Source of the DNA: an uncultured Bacteroides sp.
GTDB lineage: Bacteria; Bacteroidota; Bacteroidia; Bacteroidales; Bacteroidaceae
DNA: 64,000 nt
NCBI RefSeq assembly: GCF_963678425.1
Contig: NZ_OY782857.1
Location: forward strand, 593,001 to 657,000
Reading direction: 5' to 3'
Both the position numbers and the translations under genes were made by a program. The notes under the pieces are model-generated. The model searched no databases. It saw nothing but the letters and a program-made list of their open reading frames with translations, and was not told where the DNA came from. This document shows positions 23,810 through 33,203 of the stretch, one piece after another; position 1 is the first letter of the stretch; every line of letters starts with the position of its first letter.

Positions 23810-24528
23810 GGAATATGTTTTTAGTTATTGTTGTTTTTTTGTTGTTTTGTGGAATAATGGCGCCAAAATAAATTAATATGGAATGGTTATTTGCAAATGT
23901 TGAGGAAATGAAAGCGAAAAATAGTCCATTGACCTGACTTGTGTTTTCCTGTAATTGAATTTCTCGATTGGATATATTAGATTTGAGGACTAAAATAAAT
24001 CCTTACTCAATAATAGTTATTAATTACCAGATAAACAATGATATAGCCACATATTCTATATACGCTCTTTTGAGTTTTTTATTATTTAATAATGAATCCT
24101 ATATTTGTTCTATCTCAACTCAACAAAAAGACGTATAGAATCTATAGATTTCTTAGAGTTATAAATTGCAGCTCTTTAGTAGGCAATAGTTGATAGAGTG
24201 AAAGTAATATTTATAAAATTACTATAATTATTTGATTATTAGTTGTTTGATAGTTAAGCGTAACCGTAAATTACTTGACAACGATGAAAAAATGTTCAAT
24301 ATTTTATAGTATGGGACAATAAGATGTTTTTTAATTTCTTCGTTTGTATGAATAAGGGACACTATTAAATAAAAAATGGTTGGTTCTTCAAATGTGCAGA
24401 TATATAATTTAGAAAACAAAAAATGGTTGGTTTTAAAAACATTTTATATAAATGATTGTTCACTAAATAGTTTGTTCTATTAACCATGAAAAAATCGTAA
24501 TTGTAATAACAAATAAAGAGAAAAACAC
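23810..24528. other. AT-rich intergenic region of about 720 bp upstream of the AraC-type gene
   Basis: No convincing gene is present; a 63-codon minus-strand frame at 24228-24419 has no recognisable features. A 15-bp direct repeat, AAAAAATGGTTGGTT, occurs at 24371-24385 and 24418-24432 (47 bp apart), about 100-160 bp upstream of the AraC-type gene, and could be a binding site for it. A partial -7 match (ATAGTTTG) lies near 24467. Confidence 0.5.
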
Positions 24529-25038
24529 ATGCCTAGTCTATTTAAACTATTTGTATCCCAGTTTAGTTTGTTAAAGGAAAAGGGAGCTAATCAAACTGAC
24601 ATTGATGAGGAGCTTGATCCTTCAATCATTGACTCAGATCATGAACTGCATATTTATAAAGAAGTCCTTTATAATATGGATGCTAAACAAATCTATTTAG
24701 ATTCTTCTTTGTCACTTGTAAAACTTAGTTCTGTGGTAGGAACAAATACTACTTACTTATCTAATTCAATTAACAAACATTTTGGGTGTAATTTTAAAAC
24801 ACTAATAAATAGATATCGGGTAGAGTACTGTAAAAAACTATTAGGTACGAATCCAATGTCTGTTCCAATCAAAGAGATTGCTAAGAATTGTGGATTCTCT
24901 TCTGTGAGTGCTTTTTATGCATCGTTTAAAAAACTTACAGGTATTTCTCCTGTTCAATATAGAATGTTGACAATTTATAGAAATGAAATAAATAAAGATT
25001 CCGATTTTAAGGTGGATAAGCCAATTAAACAAGAATAA
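24529..25038 (+). CDS. Short AraC-family transcriptional regulator
   Basis: The 169-residue protein consists of about 55 unassigned N-terminal residues and a complete C-terminal AraC DNA-binding domain with two helix-turn-helices: LSLVKLSSVVGTNTTYLSNSINKHFG, then VPIKEIAKNCGFSSVSAFYASFKKLTGISPVQYR. The arm FGCNFKTLINRYRVEYCKKLL between them is typical. No sensor, receiver or transmembrane domain is present, unlike the hybrid two-component regulators of Bacteroides, so its signal is unknown. It stands alone, with more than 700 bp of AT-rich DNA upstream. The twin AAAAAATGGTTGGTT repeats are candidate sites (inference). Confidence 0.88.
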   Translation: MPSLFKLFVSQFSLLKEKGANQTDIDEELDPSIIDSDHELHIYKEVLYNMDAKQIYLDSSLSLVKLSSVVGTNTTYLSNSINKHFGCNFKTLINRYRVEYCKKLLGTNPMSVPIKEIAKNCGFSSVSAFYASFKKLTGISPVQYRMLTIYRNEINKDSDFKVDKPIKQE

Positions 25039-25431
25039 ATTGTATTTATAAAATTATTAAATATAAAATATTCGTGTGTTACCGAATCAAGAACTGACGC
25101 AAAGAATTTTAATCCGAAGGTCGTTTTTAAATGTAGCAATTGAGCTAAACGAGAAATATAGAATATCTGTAGTTGTATTACAGTTCAAAGAAGATAAGAA
25201 AATTTATTTAACTGCATTGGCGAATAACTGAAACTGTGAAGTGATATGTGTTGCAGATTTAAATTTATAGTTAGGAGAGATCAAGCGTGATCTTAAATTT
25301 TGAGTATTTTATACTGTTATTTTCATGAAGGATCTATAGTAAGCATTTTCTTGCTATAGATCCTTTTTATTTTTATAAAGAGTTGTTCTTAACAAGATAA
25401 ATTCAAAAATTTATCTATTTTTGTTCTTCTT
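25039..25431. other. 393-bp gap with a possible 51-codon ORF
   Basis: A GTG-started frame at 25076-25231 could encode a 51-residue peptide with protein-like composition (EKYRISVVVLQFKEDKKIYL). No ribosome site or homologue is recognised, so it is at best a small unknown gene or a remnant. A strong terminator hairpin at 25328 follows. Nothing else is seen. Confidence 0.3.
25328..25376 (+). terminator. Rho-independent terminator
   Basis: AAGGATCTATAG (25328-25339) pairs with CTATAGATCCTT (25354-25365), the stem extending inward through TAAG/CTTG, and is followed by TTTATTTTTAT. It lies 290 bp after the AraC-type stop, which suggests the region 25039-25327 is transcribed. Confidence 0.85.
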
Positions 25432-26130
25432 ATGAAAGCAATAGAGATACAAAAAGAATTAGAGAAATATGTTAACTTGCAGAAACGAGAATCTCTTTCT
25501 TCTTACTTTAAGACAGGATAAGGTCAGTATGGTGAGGGAGACCGATTTCTGGGAGTTGTTGTGCCCGATATTCGCATGGTGGCTAAGAGATATAAGAATA
25601 TGATATTCGATGAAATAGCCATATTACTGAATTCAGAATATCACGAGTGCCGGATGTGTGCCCTTTTGATGCTGGTGAAGCGTTTTAAGAAAGGCAATGA
25701 TGAAGAGAAAGCCAGAATTTACTGTTTCTATTTGTCGAAGACAGCAAGAATTAATAATTGGGATCTGGTTGACCTTAGTGCGCCTTATATTGTGGGTGAA
25801 TATGTGAAAGAACGATCTCGGGAAGATCTTTATAAGCTTGCATCAAGCTCCATTCTTTGGGAGCAAAGAATAGCTGTCGTTGCCACCGCTACATTGATTA
25901 GAAATAATGATTTCATCGATATAATTAAACTTTCAGAACAGTTACTTCACCACCCGCACGATTTAATGCATAAAGCAATTGGCTGGATGCTTCGCGAAAT
26001 GGGAAAGCGGGAAAAGAATCTTTTGATACAATTCCTTGAAAAGCATTGTACAGAAATGCCACGAACCATGTTACGTTATTCCATAGAAAAACTAACTGAT
26101 GAGGAAAGAAAGTATTTTATGAAAAGGTAA
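25432..26130 (+). pseudogene. DNA alkylation repair enzyme (AlkD-like), interrupted by an in-frame TAA
   Basis: From the ATG at 25432 the frame reads MKAIEIQKELEKYVNLQKRE...SSYFKTG, then TAA (25519-25521, codon 30), then continues in the same frame with GQYGEGDRFLGVVVPDIRMVAKRY to 26130. The normal family sequence has a Lys at this place (KTGKGQYGEGD), so one A-to-T change of AAA to TAA explains it. The rest is open: HEAT-like helices of the AlkD family, which excise N3- and N7-alkylated bases (NSEYHECRMCALLML, NWDLVDLSAPYIVGEY, HPHDLMHKAIGWMLREMGK). A GTG at 25561 could restart a product lacking 43 residues. Sequencing error is possible. Confidence 0.85.
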
Positions 26131-26180
26131 TTTATTTAATAATTTATGTTTCCTTTAGATGATATATCTTTAATCTTTCA

Positions 26181-26188
26181 TACCTTTG
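26181..26188 (+). promoter_or_regulatory. -7 element (TACCTTTG) for ruvB
   Basis: TACCTTTG fits TAnnTTTG, 20 bp before the ruvB ATG. A TTTA at 26154 may be a weak -33. It implies that ruvB is transcribed separately from the broken alkylation-repair gene. Confidence 0.6.
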
Positions 26189-26208
26189 CCAACTATTTAA
26201 TGTGAAGT

Positions 26209-27231
26209 ATGGAAGAGAATTTTAATATACGGGAACAGCAGCTAACCAACAAAGAAAAGGATTACGAGAACGCATTGCGTCCATTAGATTTTGAGAGCTT
26301 TAGTGGGCAAGATAAAGTTGTAGAGAATCTTCGTATATTTGTTAAAGCTGCCCGTTTAAGGGCCGAGGCTTTGGATCATGTATTACTTCACGGACCTCCT
26401 GGTTTAGGTAAAACAACTCTTTCCAACATTATAGCTAATGAGCTTGGGGTAGGTTTTAAAATAACTTCAGGCCCGGTTCTTGATAAACCGGGTGATTTGG
26501 CAGGCGTGCTGACTAGTTTAGAACCCAATGATGTCCTTTTCATCGATGAAATTCATCGTTTATCTCCTGTTGTGGAAGAGTATCTTTATTCCGCAATGGA
26601 AGATTATCGCATTGATATAATGATTGACAAAGGGCCTTCGGCACGGAGTATTCAGATAGACTTAAGTCCTTTCACTTTAGTTGGAGCAACGACTCGTAGC
26701 GGACTTCTAACGGCACCTTTGCGTGCCCGTTTTGGAATTAATCTTCATTTAGAGTATTATGATGATGATGTATTGAGTGGGATTATCAAACGTTCTGCCA
26801 AGATACTTGATGTTCCTTGCTCTTCCCAGGCTGCTGGTGAGATAGCTTCCAGAAGCCGTGGAACGCCCCGTATTGCCAACGCATTACTGCGTAGAGTGAG
26901 GGACTTTGCTCAAGTGAAAGGCTCAGGAAGCATTGATACTGAAATTGCAAATTATGCTCTTGAAGCCTTGAATATTGATAAATACGGGCTCGATGAAATC
27001 GATAATAAAATACTTTGCACCATTATTGATAAGTTTAAAGGAGGTCCTGTAGGAATAACTACTATAGCTACGGCATTGGGTGAAGATCCCGGAACAATAG
27101 AGGAAGTTTATGAGCCTTTCCTGATAAAAGAAGGCTTTTTAAAAAGAACTCCTCGTGGTAGGGAAGTCACAGAATTGGCTTATAAACATTTGGGCAGGAG
27201 TATCTATAATAGTCAGCAAACTCTTTTTTAG
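26209..27231 (+). CDS. ruvB: Holliday junction branch migration helicase RuvB
   Basis: RuvB is the AAA+ motor that drives branch migration with RuvA. The 340-residue protein has Walker A GPPGLGKTT (62-70), Walker B LFIDEIH (110-116), sensor 1 GATTRSG, the arginine-finger region PLRARFG, the sensor 2 region SRGTPRIANALLRRVRD and a C-terminal winged helix (PRGREVTELAYKHLG). Full length. ruvA and ruvC are not adjacent. A -7 element lies 20 bp upstream. The flippase gene starts 94 bp downstream on the same strand and could be cotranscribed. Confidence 0.98.
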   Translation: MEENFNIREQQLTNKEKDYENALRPLDFESFSGQDKVVENLRIFVKAARLRAEALDHVLLHGPPGLGKTTLSNIIANELGVGFKITSGPVLDKPGDLAGVLTSLEPNDVLFIDEIHRLSPVVEEYLYSAMEDYRIDIMIDKGPSARSIQIDLSPFTLVGATTRSGLLTAPLRARFGINLHLEYYDDDVLSGIIKRSAKILDVPCSSQAAGEIASRSRGTPRIANALLRRVRDFAQVKGSGSIDTEIANYALEALNIDKYGLDEIDNKILCTIIDKFKGGPVGITTIATALGEDPGTIEEVYEPFLIKEGFLKRTPRGREVTELAYKHLGRSIYNSQQTLF

Positions 27232-27325
27232 AAAAAAACGATCAAGTATCTCCTGAATGGATAATTTGGTGAATTCTAGATTCTTCAATGAATAAATTAC
27301 TTAACATAAACAAGCGGATAATAAT

Positions 27326-28819
27326 ATGGCCGAATTAAAATCATTGGCAAAAGATACTGTAATTTATGGAATGAGCAGTATTGTAGGTAGTTTCCTGAAT
27401 TATTTATTAGTGCCCCTTTACACGGCAAAACTATCTGCTGCTTCCGGAGGATATGGAGTCGTAACGAATATGTATGCCATTACAGCTCTTCTTCTTGTGG
27501 TGTTAACGTATGGGATGGAGACGGGCTTTTTCCGTTTTGTGAATAAGCATGATGAGAATTCTACGGCTGTTTATTCTACTACATTAATTTCAGTAGGAAC
27601 CAGCTCTTTGCTTTTTATATTGCTATGTTTTTTATTTTTGCATCCGATATCTGATTTTCTTGGATATGCAAATAATCCTGAATTTATAGGTATGATGGCC
27701 ATTGTGGTGGCGCTTGATGCATTTCAATGCATCCCTTTTGCTCACCTGCGCTACAAGAAAAGACCTATTAAATTTGCTGCTATAAAGTTCTTGTTTATTC
27801 TTCCGAATATTTTGCTTAATATTTTCTTTTTTGTTTGTTGTCCTTGGTTATTAGTTCATTTTCCGGCCTCTGTATCATGGTTTTACAATCCAGGTTATGG
27901 AGTTGGTTACGCATTTGTTGCTAATTTAATCTGCACATCAATACAATTATTAGCTCTTATCAGCGAGTTAACCGGATTTAAATATAAATTTGATAAAGCA
28001 TTGTGGAAGAAGATGATGGCTTATTCCTTTCCGATTTTGATTTTGGGAATTGCAGGAATACTGAATCAGGTAGTAGATAAGATCATTTTCCCATTTCTTT
28101 TTACAGATCATATAGAAGCTAAGGTACAGCTTGGAATATATGGAGCAGCAAGTAAAGTGGCAATGGTGATGACGATGTTTACTCAAGCCTTTCGCTACGC
28201 TTATGAGCCTTTTGTTTTTGGGAAGAATAAAGAAGAAGGTAGTTTGAAACTGTATGCGGATGCAATGAAATACTTTATTCTTTTTTCATTGATAGCTTTT
28301 CTTGCAGTTATGCTTTATCTTGATGTTTTCCGTTATATTATTGCAAAAAGCTACTGGAGTGGATTAGGTGTTGTTCCAATTGTGATGGTTGCAGCGATGC
28401 TTAATGGTGTTTATTTCAATCTCTCTTTCTGGTATAAATTGATTGATAAGACAATGTGGGGGGCTTATTTCTCTGGAGTTGGCTGTTTCTTAATTATTCT
28501 TTTGAATGTTCTTTTGGTGCCTACTTATGGCTATATGGCATGTGCATGGTCAAGTCTTATTGGATATGCTACTGTTACAATTATTTCTTATTTGGTTGGT
28601 CAAAAGAAATATCCGATTAACTACGACCTGAAGGGTATTGGAAAATATGTGTTACTCACTGCACTTCTTTATGTCATTGCTAAATTTGTGGTAATTGACA
28701 ATATTTTCTTACGTTTATTCTTTAAAACCATTTTATTCTCTATCTTTATTGCATATATAATAAAGAAAGATTTTCCATTGAAGCAGATACCTGTTATTAA
28801 CCGTTTGATAAAGAAATAA
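27326..28819 (+). CDS. Polysaccharide flippase (Wzx/MATE-like membrane protein)
   Basis: The 497-residue protein has 12-14 predicted transmembrane segments and the N-terminal pattern of polysaccharide-biosynthesis flippases (LAKDTVIYGMSSIVGSFLNYLLVPLYTAKL, GYGVVTNMYAITALLLVVLTYGMETGFFRF). Such proteins move undecaprenyl-linked glycan units or similar lipid-linked substrates across the inner membrane. No glycosyltransferase is adjacent, and Bacteroidales often carry this homologue next to housekeeping genes, so the substrate is unknown. It is followed by a stem-loop at 28822. Distinct from the second flippase at 58975. Confidence 0.87.
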   Translation: MAELKSLAKDTVIYGMSSIVGSFLNYLLVPLYTAKLSAASGGYGVVTNMYAITALLLVVLTYGMETGFFRFVNKHDENSTAVYSTTLISVGTSSLLFILLCFLFLHPISDFLGYANNPEFIGMMAIVVALDAFQCIPFAHLRYKKRPIKFAAIKFLFILPNILLNIFFFVCCPWLLVHFPASVSWFYNPGYGVGYAFVANLICTSIQLLALISELTGFKYKFDKALWKKMMAYSFPILILGIAGILNQVVDKIIFPFLFTDHIEAKVQLGIYGAASKVAMVMTMFTQAFRYAYEPFVFGKNKEEGSLKLYADAMKYFILFSLIAFLAVMLYLDVFRYIIAKSYWSGLGVVPIVMVAAMLNGVYFNLSFWYKLIDKTMWGAYFSGVGCFLIILLNVLLVPTYGYMACAWSSLIGYATVTIISYLVGQKKYPINYDLKGIGKYVLLTALLYVIAKFVVIDNIFLRLFFKTILFSIFIAYIIKKDFPLKQIPVINRLIKK

Positions 28820-28821
28820 GT

Positions 28822-28845
28822 ATAAATCTGCATTTGCAGATTTAT
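28822..28845. terminator. Stem-loop after the flippase gene
   Basis: ATAAATCTGCA (28822-28832) and TGCAGATTTAT (28835-28845) form a perfect 11-bp stem immediately after the stop codon. No T tract follows, so it could be a processing or stabilising structure rather than a true terminator. Confidence 0.4.
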
Positions 28846-28915
28846 CCGTACAAATTCTGGATATCAATCTTTTAGGTTCTTTAAGTGGAAAAGATTCGAA
28901 TGAATAAACATGCTT

Positions 28916-31048
28916 ATGAAAAGGAACCTTTTAGCCTTTGTTCTACTTCTCCTTTCCTGCATTTCTTATGCAGATGAGGGGATGTGGATGTTGAATCATT
29001 TAGATAAGAAGACTTGTTTGCTGATGCGTCAGCTGGGTCTGGAGATGCCCGCAGATAAATTATTCAGTGATCGGAATCCTTCGTTAAAAGATGCCATTAT
29101 TAGTTTTGGAGGGTATTGTTCAGGAGTTGTTGTTTCAGATGACGGATTGATCTTTACCAATCATCATTGTGGGTTTGAGGCAATACAAAGCCACAGTTCA
29201 GTAGCCCATGACTATATAAAAGATGGGTTTGTTGCAAAAAATAAGGAGGATGAACTTCCTAATCCCGAACTATTTGTCAGTTTTCTGGTAAGTCAGGAAA
29301 ATGTAACATCGAGAATTCTGAAAGATGTTACTCCTGATATGGATGAGACAAAGCGGGGATATATTGTTGATTCTCTGTCCTATGCCATTGCAAATGAAGT
29401 ATCAGAGAAGGATTCTTTGCTGAGAGGTGAAGTTAATGCATATTATGGAGGAAATGAATTCTACCTTTCCGTTTATAAAGATTATAAAGACATTCGATTA
29501 GTTTTTGCACCTCCCTCTTCAGTAGGTAAATTTGGTGGCGATACTGATAACTGGATATGGCCAAGACACACGGGGGACTTCTCAGTCTTTCGGATTTACG
29601 CCGATAAAAATAACCAGCCAGCCGCTTATTCTCCACAAAATCGCCCATTTCATCCGTCGTATGTAGTGCCAATATCGTTGAAAGGGTATCAGAAAGGTTC
29701 CTATTGCATGACTTTAGGTTATCCCGGATCCACGGATCGTTACTTATCTTCCTTTGGCATTGAAGACCAGATGCAGGCTCAAAATCAGGCAATGATTGAT
29801 GTACGTGGAGTGAAACAAGCCATTTGGAAAGAAGCGATGGAATCGAGTGATTCTATTCAGATAATGTATTCCTCCAAGTATGCAATCAGCTCCAACTATT
29901 GGAAGTTTAGCATTGGTGTGAATAAGGCCATTAAAGAACTAAAGGTGCTTGAGAATAGGAGAATGCTGGAATCTGATATGGCTAAGTTTATAGAAACTCA
30001 CAGCGATTTGAAAGCTAAATATGGCCAATTGATCGACTCTTTAAGAGCAAACTATAAGAAGCTGAGTGCAACATCCCGTGCAATGTCTTATCTTGGGGAG
30101 TGCTTTGTGAATGCTTCAGATGTACTTTCATTATCTTTGAAGGCGGTCAATACAGATTTTTCCAGTGACTCCGTTGCTGAGAGGGTCTATAAGGAGAGTC
30201 TGGTGAAGGAATATGAAAATATAGACCTTTCCACCGATAAAAAAGTGATGGTTGCTATGCTGAAACAGTGCAGCGAAAAGTTGGATACAACCTATTTGCC
30301 TGGTATTTATAAGGTGATAAATGAGAAGTATTGCGGCGATTTTCAGAAGTATGTTGATTATCTGTACTCTGAATCAGAGATGACCTCTCCAAGAGGCTTA
30401 GAATGCATCTGTAGTAAGGATACAACATTTAGTATGTTCGACGACCCTGCTATTTATATGGCTGTGGACGTTATTGCCAAATTTGCAGACTTATCTCAGG
30501 AGACTGCAGGCATTAGCACTGCTATTTCACGCGATGAGAGACTGTATAATGAGGTACTTCGGCAAATGTATGAGGGCAAGAGCTTCTATCCGGACGCGAA
30601 CTCTACAATGCGTCTCAGCTTTGGTATTGTTACTCCTTATTCCGCAAATAATTCTTCCGATGCTGCTTTCTCAACTACAACAGATGGAATTTTTGATAAA
30701 GTGAAGCGATATAAGGGGAATGAGGATTTCTGGGTGCAGCCTTCGTTATTGGATATACTCTCAAAAAAGGATTTCGGGAAATATGCTGATAAAAATGGAG
30801 AAATGAATGTCTGCTTTATATCTAATAACGATATAACAGGAGGCAACTCTGGCAGTGCGATGTTTAATGGCAAAGGAGAACTTATCGGACTTGCTTTCGA
30901 TGGTAACTGGGAAGGGATGAGTAGTAACTTGTCTTACGAGGAGTCATTGCAGCGCTGTATAGGAGTCGATATCCGATATGTGCTGTTCCTTATCGATAAA
31001 TATGGGGAAGCGCCCAATCTTATTAAAGAACTCAATCTGAAGAATTAA
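28916..31048 (+). CDS. S46-family dipeptidyl-peptidase, DPP7-like
   Basis: S46 enzymes are periplasmic serine exopeptidases of Bacteroidetes that release N-terminal dipeptides. The ATG at 28916 gives 710 residues with a clean signal peptide (KRNLLAFVLLLLSCISYAD); an ATG two codons earlier is also possible. The chymotrypsin-like triad is visible: His in GLIFTNHHCG (near 84), Asp in WPRHTGDFSVFRIYAD and Ser in ITGGNSGSAMF (S645). The residue 18 after the serine is Gly (AFDGNWE), as in DPP7, which prefers hydrophobic P1 residues; DPP11 has Arg there for Asp/Glu. The specificity call is an inference from that position. Confidence 0.93.
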   Translation: MKRNLLAFVLLLLSCISYADEGMWMLNHLDKKTCLLMRQLGLEMPADKLFSDRNPSLKDAIISFGGYCSGVVVSDDGLIFTNHHCGFEAIQSHSSVAHDYIKDGFVAKNKEDELPNPELFVSFLVSQENVTSRILKDVTPDMDETKRGYIVDSLSYAIANEVSEKDSLLRGEVNAYYGGNEFYLSVYKDYKDIRLVFAPPSSVGKFGGDTDNWIWPRHTGDFSVFRIYADKNNQPAAYSPQNRPFHPSYVVPISLKGYQKGSYCMTLGYPGSTDRYLSSFGIEDQMQAQNQAMIDVRGVKQAIWKEAMESSDSIQIMYSSKYAISSNYWKFSIGVNKAIKELKVLENRRMLESDMAKFIETHSDLKAKYGQLIDSLRANYKKLSATSRAMSYLGECFVNASDVLSLSLKAVNTDFSSDSVAERVYKESLVKEYENIDLSTDKKVMVAMLKQCSEKLDTTYLPGIYKVINEKYCGDFQKYVDYLYSESEMTSPRGLECICSKDTTFSMFDDPAIYMAVDVIAKFADLSQETAGISTAISRDERLYNEVLRQMYEGKSFYPDANSTMRLSFGIVTPYSANNSSDAAFSTTTDGIFDKVKRYKGNEDFWVQPSLLDILSKKDFGKYADKNGEMNVCFISNNDITGGNSGSAMFNGKGELIGLAFDGNWEGMSSNLSYEESLQRCIGVDIRYVLFLIDKYGEAPNLIKELNLKN

Positions 31049-31217
31049 TGGTTTTGCCCTATTTTACCTTATGCTTTTCTTATTTAATTGGCATTGTTAA
31101 GGAATTTGTTCTTTAATACTTTTGGCTAAACCTGGATCAATTTAATATAAAGTATGCAGTATTTTAATAAAAGCTCTGCGCATTCATTTACCAGGCTATA
31201 CATTTTAATAAAAAGAA

Positions 31218-31247
31218 AACCAGAATAAATGTTTTATTATTCTGGTT
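31218..31247 (-). terminator. Minus-strand hairpin downstream of the RNA helicase gene (distal)
   Basis: AACCAGAATAA (31218-31228) and TTATTCTGGTT (31237-31247) form a perfect 11-bp stem. Read on the minus strand it is followed by TTTTCTTTTTATT. It backs up the proximal terminator at 31294. The rest of the 31049-31293 gap shows nothing. Confidence 0.6.
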
Positions 31248-31293
31248 AAGTGGGTTTAATCAAATAATATAAGCACATTAACAGGGCTTATAC

Positions 31294-31325
31294 TAAAAAA
31301 ATAAGGCAACTGATAAAGCTGCCTT
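31294..31325 (-). terminator. Rho-independent terminator of the RNA helicase gene
   Basis: On the minus strand AAGGCA (from 31325) pairs with TGCCTT (to 31303) around a 12-nt loop and is followed by ATTTTTTTAG, seven bases after the helicase stop codon. Confidence 0.85.
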
Positions 31326-31332
31326 AAAATAT

Positions 31333-33174
31333 TTATTTTCTGGATTTGCGTCTTGCCCATCCTTCTTCCTTAGGGCCTGATTCGCTATCTCTGTAAGATG
31401 GTTTGCTGTCATCTCTTCTTTTAGGACCTCTTTGAGCTGAATATCCGCGGTCTTCGCGGCTTTTTCTAGGTGCAGCTGATGCTGGTCTGTCAGAATACTT
31501 TCTTCCACTCCCACCACGGCTGCTTCTTTCTCCTCCGCGGCTTTCTTCACCTGCTATTTCAACAGAAATTGAACGGCCATTGAGTGATGCCTGGTTTAGA
31601 GATTCCATAACCGATTTTGCTTGTGAATCTTCTATTTCGAAGAATGAAAAGCTTTTTAGTAGATCGATCTTTCCTATCTGTACTCGTCTTTTTGTACTTT
31701 TGTTTATCAGTTCAATCAACTGATTTGGATAGAAATTATCTGCTTTTCCAGCATTGATAAACATACGTGTGAATCCTGGTTCCGGTTGGTGACCGCCTCT
31801 TTCTGTACTGCGACTTCTTGTGTTACGTTCTCCTCTGCCTTCGCTGGTAGGGGCCTGAAGATCTTCCGCATCACGGTAATATTCAAGGAAACGGTTAAAT
31901 TCAAGTGAAACCATTCGCTTAATGATATCTTCTTTTTCCAGCCATTCCAATTTGCGGTAGATATCAGGCATAAAGTCTGCAATCTCTTCTTCGTTAACTT
32001 TAACCTTTTCAATATCATCAATTACCTTGATCAGTTGCTTTTCACAAATCTGTTTTCCGGTAGGCATTTCTCCGATAATGAATTTTTTGCCTATCTTTCT
32101 TTCTATGTCTCTCATCTTTCCTTTCTCGCGTAAGTTGATGATAGAGATGGAAATACCGGTTTTTCCCGCGCGTCCTGTACGGCCGCTTCGGTGGGTATAA
32201 GATTCTGTTTCGTCAGGTAATCCGTAATTGATAACGTGTGTCAGGTCGTCTACGTCCAGTCCACGTGCGGCAACATCTGTAGCTACAAGGATCTGAATGT
32301 TACGTACACGGAATTTCTGCATAACGGCATCTCTTTGCTGCTGAGAAAGTTCTCCGTGCAAAGAATCTGCATTATATCCATCCTGAATCAGTTTATCTGC
32401 AATTTCCTGTGTCTCTTTACGAGTACGGCAAAATACAATACCGTAAATCTGAGGATAGTAATCTGCAATACGTTTCAGCGCCAGATATTTATCTTTGGCC
32501 TGAACCGTATAATAGATATGTTTTACGTTCTTTGAACCTTCATTCTTTGTTCCTACAGTAATTTCCTTCGCGTTGTTCAGGTAATTCTTTGAGATACGTG
32601 CAATTTCAGGTGACATTGTTGCTGAGAACAGCAATGTGTTACGATCCTTGGGAACTTCAGCCAGAATAGCATTGATGCTATCTGTAAAGCCCATATTGAG
32701 CATTTCGTCTGCTTCGTCCATAATAACGTTGCTAACTGTAGCAAGTTTCACGGTTTTTCTTTCCATTAAGTCGAGCAGACGGCCCGGAGTGGCAACGATA
32801 ATGTGCACACCATTCTTTAAACTTCTAATTTGACTTTCAATGGATGATCCTCCGTAAACCGGAAGAATCTTTAGCCCGTCCACGTATTTTGAGTAATCGT
32901 TAAGATCTCCTGCAATCTGCAGGCAGAGCTCACGTGTGGGGCATAGGATAAGTGCCTGAGGCACTCTGTTACTAATATTAATACCTTGTATAATAGGCAG
33001 CCCAAATGCTGCTGTTTTACCTGTTCCTGTTTGTGCGAGAGCTACTACATCATTGCCTTCTCCCAGTAGATACGGTATAACTTCTTCTTGTACTGGCATG
33101 GGACTCTCATATCCCATTTCTTCAATTGCTTTAAGTATCTCCGGGGAAACGCCTAACTCTTCAAATGTCTTCAT
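31333..33174 (-). CDS. deaD: DEAD-box RNA helicase (DeaD/CsdA-like) with RGG-rich tail
   Basis: DeaD-type helicases unwind RNA during cold-stress ribosome assembly and mRNA turnover. The 613 residues have the Q motif (SPMPVQEEVIP), Walker A AQTGTGKT (47-54), PTRELCLQ, DEADEML (about 151-157), SATM and HRSGRTGRAGKTG. A DbpA-type RNA-binding domain follows near 455-535 (FTRMFINAGKADNFYPNQ). The final 70 residues are a disordered Arg/Gly/Ser tail (ESRGGERSSRGGSGRK). A -7 element lies at 33204 and an inverted repeat at 33236-33268, which might take part in cold or autoregulation (inference). Two tandem terminators follow. Confidence 0.94.
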   Translation of the reverse strand: MKTFEELGVSPEILKAIEEMGYESPMPVQEEVIPYLLGEGNDVVALAQTGTGKTAAFGLPIIQGINISNRVPQALILCPTRELCLQIAGDLNDYSKYVDGLKILPVYGGSSIESQIRSLKNGVHIIVATPGRLLDLMERKTVKLATVSNVIMDEADEMLNMGFTDSINAILAEVPKDRNTLLFSATMSPEIARISKNYLNNAKEITVGTKNEGSKNVKHIYYTVQAKDKYLALKRIADYYPQIYGIVFCRTRKETQEIADKLIQDGYNADSLHGELSQQQRDAVMQKFRVRNIQILVATDVAARGLDVDDLTHVINYGLPDETESYTHRSGRTGRAGKTGISISIINLREKGKMRDIERKIGKKFIIGEMPTGKQICEKQLIKVIDDIEKVKVNEEEIADFMPDIYRKLEWLEKEDIIKRMVSLEFNRFLEYYRDAEDLQAPTSEGRGERNTRSRSTERGGHQPEPGFTRMFINAGKADNFYPNQLIELINKSTKRRVQIGKIDLLKSFSFFEIEDSQAKSVMESLNQASLNGRSISVEIAGEESRGGERSSRGGSGRKYSDRPASAAPRKSREDRGYSAQRGPKRRDDSKPSYRDSESGPKEEGWARRKSRK

Positions 33175-33203
33175 TAATCTTTTATCTTATTTCAATTCGG
33201 GTA

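Noticed and set aside
24228..24419. 63-codon minus-strand ORF before the AraC-type gene
   Set aside because: AT-rich non-coding composition, no domain, and it overlaps one of the direct repeats.
25519..25521. Stop-codon recoding in the alkylation repair gene
   Set aside because: UAA is not used for selenocysteine or pyrrolysine, and the conserved residue here is Lys, one base change away.
31293..31550. 85-codon minus-strand ORF rich in Ala and Glu
   Set aside because: It is the alternative frame of the low-complexity RGG tail of the helicase and runs through its terminator.
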